Assembly (NCBI GenBank): GCA_002315195.1
Contig: DCGD01000017.1
Coordinates: 1,893-11,525, forward strand
Length of the DNA: 9,633 nt
Direction of reading: 5' to 3'
Source of the DNA: Prevotellaceae bacterium UBA1787
GTDB taxonomy: Bacteria > Bacteroidota > Bacteroidia > Bacteroidales > Bacteroidaceae
Numbering within the stretch: position 1 is the stretch's first letter; each line of letters begins with the position of its first letter. The notes under the pieces were generated by a model. The model did no database searches. It saw only the letters and a program-made list of their open reading frames with translations, and was not told the origin of the DNA. The translations under genes were made by a program, and so were the position numbers. This document shows positions 6,361 through 9,633 of the stretch, piece after piece.

Positions 6361-6963
6361 TTACTGTTGTCGTGCTTCCTTGAGAATGGAATCGATATAG
6401 TTCAGCAAAGCGTTTCGTCCGATGTTTTTGTGTGCCGATACAATGAAATTTGGTGGAAGTTCTTCCCATGTTTCCGTGAGTTTGTCGAGAAACACTTTGA
6501 CGTTTTTTCCGAAACTGCCCTTTTTGGATTTGTCGGCTTTGGTGAAGACGATGCTGAAAGGAATGTTTTTTTCACCGAGGTAGGCTATGAATTCCAAGTC
6601 GTTGTTTTGAGGGGGAATGTTTCCGTCGATGAGCAGGAAAAGGTTGTACAGTTGTTCTCGCCCTTCAATATAGCTGGTAATCATGCGTTTGAAATTTGCC
6701 TGCATGACCTTGCTGCGTTGTGCAAAGCCATAACCGGGCAGGTCAACGAGGTGCCATTGCTTGTTGATGAGAAAATGATTGATGAGGATGGTCTTTCCGG
6801 GTGATGACGAAGTCATCGCCAGTTTGCTGTTGCCCGTAAGCATGTTGATAAGGCTGCTTTTTCCAACGTTGCTGCGTCCGATGAAGGCAAATTCAGGCAG
6901 TTCGCTTGCAGGGCATTGGCTGATTTTAGAACTGCTGCACACAAAAGTTGCAGTCTTGACCAT
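6361..6963 (-). CDS. engB: ribosome biogenesis GTP-binding protein YsxC/EngB
   Basis: This is a TrmE-Era-EngA-EngB-Septin family GTPase needed for late assembly of the 50S ribosomal subunit in the cytoplasm. The GTPase motifs are in order (numbered from ATG 6963): G1 GRSNVGKSS at about 29-37, the G2 region SSSPGKT ending at Thr 58, G3 DLPGYG at 74-79, G4 TKAD at 141-144, and a G5-like VSAHK near 175-179. LPEFAFIGRSNVGKS is the typical lead-in for the family. I chose ATG 6963 because it leaves 28 residues ahead of G1, as in the Bacillus protein. An in-frame ATG at 6993 would add MASSENAPTI and cannot be excluded. Length (200 residues) is normal for the family. The prs terminator ends only 57 bases upstream, and no clear promoter lies between, so expression may depend on read-through or on a promoter I cannot recognise. 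Confidence 0.93.
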   Translation of the reverse strand: MVKTATFVCSSSKISQCPASELPEFAFIGRSNVGKSSLINMLTGNSKLAMTSSSPGKTILINHFLINKQWHLVDLPGYGFAQRSKVMQANFKRMITSYIEGREQLYNLFLLIDGNIPPQNNDLEFIAYLGEKNIPFSIVFTKADKSKKGSFGKNVKVFLDKLTETWEELPPNFIVSAHKNIGRNALLNYIDSILKEARQQ

Positions 6964-7020
6964 AATGGTTGGTGCATTTTCAGATGAAGCCATGATAATT
7001 GAAGGCGAAGGGTTTGCATT

Positions 7021-7086
7021 AAAAAAAACAGGAAAGTTCTATGATTATTGCAAGTTCAATCTTTTGATTGAAATAGAACTTTCCTG
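7021..7086 (-). terminator. strong two-stem terminator after prs
   Basis: Bases 7029-7042 and 7073-7086 form a perfect 14-bp inverted repeat (core AGGAAAGTTCTAT). A second perfect 7-bp hairpin, TTCAATC / GATTGAA with loop TTTT, is nested inside at 7055-7072. On the - strand the right arm is followed by a run of eight T (7028-7021). It starts 30 bases after the prs stop codon and is the most convincing terminator of the window. It lies directly before engB. Confidence 0.85.
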
Positions 7087-7116
7087 AATGTGGTGTATCA
7101 GTGATGTATATATTTG

Positions 7117-8055
7117 TTAAACAATATATTGGGAGCTGATGGATTCGTTGCTTTCAACGCGACGTATGGTTTCGGCAAAGATATCGGCCACGGAGATTTG
7201 CTTGACTTTTGTCGATGGTTTGCTGTAAGGAATGGAATCGGTGAACACCATTTCGACCAAGTCGGAATCTTCAATGCGTTGTGTGGCGGGGTCGGACATT
7301 ACGCAATGGGAAGCGACGGCGCGAACACTCAAAGCGCCATTTTCTTTCATGATGTTCGCCGCCTTGGTTATGGAACCACCCGTGTCAACCATATCATCGA
7401 CAATGACCACGTTCTTTCCCTTGACGTCACCAATGATTTGCATGGAAGCCACCTCATTTGCCTTTTCACGACTTTTGTTGCAGAGAACCAAAGGACATTT
7501 CAGGTATTTTGCGTAAGTGTTGGCACGCTTGGAACCTCCGACATCCGGAGTAGCGATGCAAAGGTTGGGTAACTGCAGGTTCTTGATGTATGGCAGCAGG
7601 ATGCTGGATGCATACAAGTGGTCGACGGGAACGTCAAAAAATCCCTGTTCTTGGTCTGCGTGAAGATCCATGGTGATGAGTCGGTCTATGCCGGCGACGC
7701 TCAGGAGATCTGCAACCAGCATGGCGCCGATGGAAACACGCGGCTTATCTTTACGGTCTTGACGCGCCCATCCAAAATAAGGAACTACCGCAATAATCTG
7801 ACGTGCGGAGGCACGCTTTGCAGCGTCAATCATCAAAAGTAATTCCATAAGGTTGTCTGAATTCGGGAATGTGGATTGAACCAAGAATACATCGCGACCG
7901 CGGATGGACTCCTCGTATGATACCACGAATTCTCCGTCTGCAAAGTGGGTGATGACAATGTTTCCCATCGGGCAGTTCAAACTTTTGCAGATTTTCTCCG
8001 TAAGGTACTTTGACTTGGTTCCCGAAAAGACCATAAAAGAAGATTTATCGCTCAT
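7117..8055 (-). CDS. prs: ribose-phosphate pyrophosphokinase (PRPP synthetase)
   Basis: The enzyme transfers pyrophosphate from ATP to ribose 5-phosphate, giving PRPP for purine, pyrimidine, NAD, histidine and tryptophan synthesis in the cytosol. Its 312 residues match the usual length of class I enzymes. Visible motifs are FADGE at 38-42; the ATP-binding loop YFGWARQDRKDKPR at 93-106 (RQDRK core); the metal-binding DLHADQEQGFFD at 130-141; the flexible-loop K194-x-R196 in LCNKSREKAN; and the PRPP-binding loop VVIVDDMVDTGGSI at 216-229. ATG 8055 is the natural start, since MSDKSSFMVFSGTKS aligns with the normal N-terminus. It appears to be a single-gene unit, with a -7 box 79-86 bases before the start and a strong terminator after the stop. 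No defects are seen. Confidence 0.97.
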   Translation of the reverse strand: MSDKSSFMVFSGTKSKYLTEKICKSLNCPMGNIVITHFADGEFVVSYEESIRGRDVFLVQSTFPNSDNLMELLLMIDAAKRASARQIIAVVPYFGWARQDRKDKPRVSIGAMLVADLLSVAGIDRLITMDLHADQEQGFFDVPVDHLYASSILLPYIKNLQLPNLCIATPDVGGSKRANTYAKYLKCPLVLCNKSREKANEVASMQIIGDVKGKNVVIVDDMVDTGGSITKAANIMKENGALSVRAVASHCVMSDPATQRIEDSDLVEMVFTDSIPYSKPSTKVKQISVADIFAETIRRVESNESISSQYIV

Positions 8056-8133
8056 GATGTGATTTAGAATGTATAATATTTTGGTTGTTTATAGTTAAAT
8101 GACAAATTTCTATGCACCATTATAATTCAAGTG

Positions 8134-8141
8134 CAAAATTA
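8134..8141 (-). promoter_or_regulatory. candidate -7 box for prs
   Basis: The - strand reads TAATTTTG, a full TAnnTTTG match. A T-rich tetramer (TTTA) lies 19 bases upstream, close to the -33 TTTG consensus. The leader would be about 70 bases. Among the candidates in this window it has the best -33 partner. Confidence 0.5.
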
Positions 8142-8290
8142 AGTTAAAAAAATGATTCCGTAAAATGAAAAAGCAAAGGTTTTCCGTTGGATTGTCAAAA
8201 TACCCGACAATATCGGATGCGCAATGATGTTGTATGTTCAGATTGTCATGTACCCATGTGATGAAAACCGCGGGGAAAAGAAGTGAGCGA

Positions 8291-9178
8291 TTACCAATCC
8301 TTGAATTTGCCAATCGTGAATTTTTGGAGGTCATACATTGAACCATTGTAAATGTTGAGGTCGACGGCGCCGTTAATTCCGTACAGTGTACCATGGTCGG
8401 TATGCTGCCAAAAACGCCATTTTCCCTTGTATTGCAAGGTGTCAACATAATAGTGGGCAATCCAGTAGGGATATTCGTTGAATGATGAGTCGTTCAGAAA
8501 ATTTTTCTTGAAATCGTAATTGGTGTAGATGATGGGTTTGGTTTTTGTTTTCTTCTCCACGGTTTTCAGCCAAGTCAAGGCTTCATTCTTGATTTGTAGG
8601 GCTGTGAGATTTCCATGTTCCTCAAAATCCAACACGGGCGGCAAGTCGCCCTCCTCAAGGTGTACCTGCTTTAGAAAATAGCGTGCCTGTTCCAAGGCAG
8701 GCTTTGAAGGTAAAAAATAGTGGTAAGCACCACGGATGAAATTGTTTTCCTTGGCTTGAAAGAAATTTTCATTGAAGTTTTCATCAAGATAATCCGTTCC
8801 TTCCGTCGCTTTGACAAACACGAAACGAATGGGGTATTGGTTGATGGTGGCGTGGCGCAGTTTCGACCAGTCTATGTCGCCTTGATGATGTGACACGTCA
8901 ATTCCATGGATGGAATACCCTTTCGGGCAGTTCTGCTCGCCGAAGATGCCTTTCCATCGTGAAGAATAAGGGCCGACAAAGAAATGGTAGAAAACAAAGG
9001 CATAGATGGTCAGTATGAGCAAACCACCGCTCCATACCAGCCACGATGGCCATTTGAGAATGGAAGACCACCGCTTGCCTTGTTTGGTTTTGCGTGTTGA
9101 TTTTTTTGTTTGCTTGGCGCAATTTTTATTGGATGGTTTCTTTGCCATAGTGCGCCGGCTCTTCTTTGATTCTTTCAT
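8291..9178 (-). CDS. membrane-anchored GH25 lysozyme (N-acetylmuramidase)
   Basis: A 295-residue protein in three parts. Residues 1-42 are a very basic, Lys/Arg/Ser/Thr-rich cytoplasmic tail. Residues 43-67 (WPSWLVWSGGLLILTIYAFV onward) form one transmembrane helix. Residues 88-295 are a glycoside hydrolase family 25 domain that would face the periplasm. GH25 motifs seen: GIDVSHHQGDIDW at 92-104, FVFVKATEGTDY at 119-130, AYHYF at 151-155, PVLDFEE at 181-187 carrying the catalytic Asp184/Glu186 pair, PIIYTNYDF at 215-223, WIAHY at 239-243 and FWQHTDHGTLYGINGAVDLN at 256-275. GH25 enzymes cleave the beta-1,4 bond between MurNAc and GlcNAc in peptidoglycan. A role in wall remodelling is inferred; no immunity or secretion partner is next to it. 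An in-frame ATG at 9148 is an alternative start and would only shorten the basic tail. No clear promoter is visible in the 190 bases upstream. Confidence 0.92.
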   Translation of the reverse strand: MKESKKSRRTMAKKPSNKNCAKQTKKSTRKTKQGKRWSSILKWPSWLVWSGGLLILTIYAFVFYHFFVGPYSSRWKGIFGEQNCPKGYSIHGIDVSHHQGDIDWSKLRHATINQYPIRFVFVKATEGTDYLDENFNENFFQAKENNFIRGAYHYFLPSKPALEQARYFLKQVHLEEGDLPPVLDFEEHGNLTALQIKNEALTWLKTVEKKTKTKPIIYTNYDFKKNFLNDSSFNEYPYWIAHYYVDTLQYKGKWRFWQHTDHGTLYGINGAVDLNIYNGSMYDLQKFTIGKFKDW

Positions 9179-9319
9179 GTGTGGAATAGCAAACCTTCGG
9201 TAATTGTCTGTGTGGTATTTACATGTTTTCTTGGGTGATTTCTTTTGCCATCATCCGTCATGATTCATTGACAATCTGCCTGAGAAAATGTTGGTCCCAT
9301 CATTTTTTCAGATGCAACC

Positions 9320-9351
9320 TAAAAGGAATGAGAAAATTTCCCATTCCTTTT
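9320..9351 (-). terminator. hairpin terminator after the phosphofructokinase gene
   Basis: AAAAGGAATG (9321-9330) and CATTCCTTTT (9342-9351) are perfect 10-base inverted copies, with a further GAAA/TTTC pairing possible inside. It begins about 21 bases past the stop codon at 9373 on the - strand. The right arm ends in TTTT but no longer T-run follows. Confidence 0.65.
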
Positions 9352-9372
9352 GCATTGGTAAGTATCTGATTC

Positions 9373-9633
<261 letters not shown>

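Noticed and set aside
6232..6804. 190-codon open frame on the + strand
   Set aside because: Most of it is antisense to engB, whose G1, G3 and G4 motifs are unmistakable.
7114..7572. 152-codon open frame on the + strand
   Set aside because: Antisense to prs, which carries intact PRPP-synthetase motifs over the same bases.
8186..8260. Two imperfect copies of a GATTGTC...TACCC pattern between prs and the GH25 gene
   Set aside because: Only two short, unequal copies without regular spacing; not enough for a repeat array or operator pair.

Overview
The window looks like chromosomal DNA of a Bacteroidales bacterium, probably Prevotella or Bacteroides-like. The signs are a fimbrillin-family (Mfa/Fim-type) surface protein, an outer-membrane beta-barrel with a TonB-receptor-like plug, a PPi-dependent phosphofructokinase of the type common in this order, absence of clear Shine-Dalgarno sites, and Bacteroidetes-type -7 boxes (TAnnTTTG) ahead of several genes. 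The assignment rests on recognised protein families, not on a marker RNA.

Layout. At 1-965 (+) is the 3' part of a fimbrillin-family gene, followed by a GC-rich hairpin at 1040-1067. Then comes about 1 kb of decayed DNA on the - strand. It holds a broken EcoRI-type adenine DNA methyltransferase (2071 to 1193), with three in-frame stops and two frameshifts. Directly behind it lies the first ~30 codons of a C5-cytosine methyltransferase (1202 to 1110), cut off just after its SAM-binding motif. This is the relic of a horizontally acquired methylation module, and it converges on the fimbrillin gene.

From 2256 to the right end all genes are on the - strand and look like ordinary vertical genome. 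Read right to left (the direction of transcription) they are: the end of a PPi-dependent phosphofructokinase (9633-9373, cut by the window edge); a membrane-anchored GH25 lysozyme (9178-8291); ribose-phosphate pyrophosphokinase prs (8055-7117); the ribosome-assembly GTPase engB/ysxC (6963-6361); a secreted TPR protein (6038-4770); and an outer-membrane beta-barrel protein with a plug domain (4269-2320). Hairpin terminators lie after pfp, prs and the barrel gene, and promoter-like -7 boxes lie before prs, the TPR gene and the barrel gene, so most of these appear to be separate transcription units. The genes share no single pathway: central metabolism (pfp, prs), ribosome assembly (engB), cell-wall turnover (GH25) and envelope proteins (TPR, barrel).

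I see no complete new defence or mobile system. The most informative part is the methyltransferase graveyard. Secondary points of interest are a perfect 18-bp palindrome in the leader of the barrel gene, a very strong terminator squeezed between prs and engB, and the minimal plug-plus-barrel outer-membrane protein whose substrate is not evident. No tRNA, rRNA, CRISPR array or intact transposase was found.
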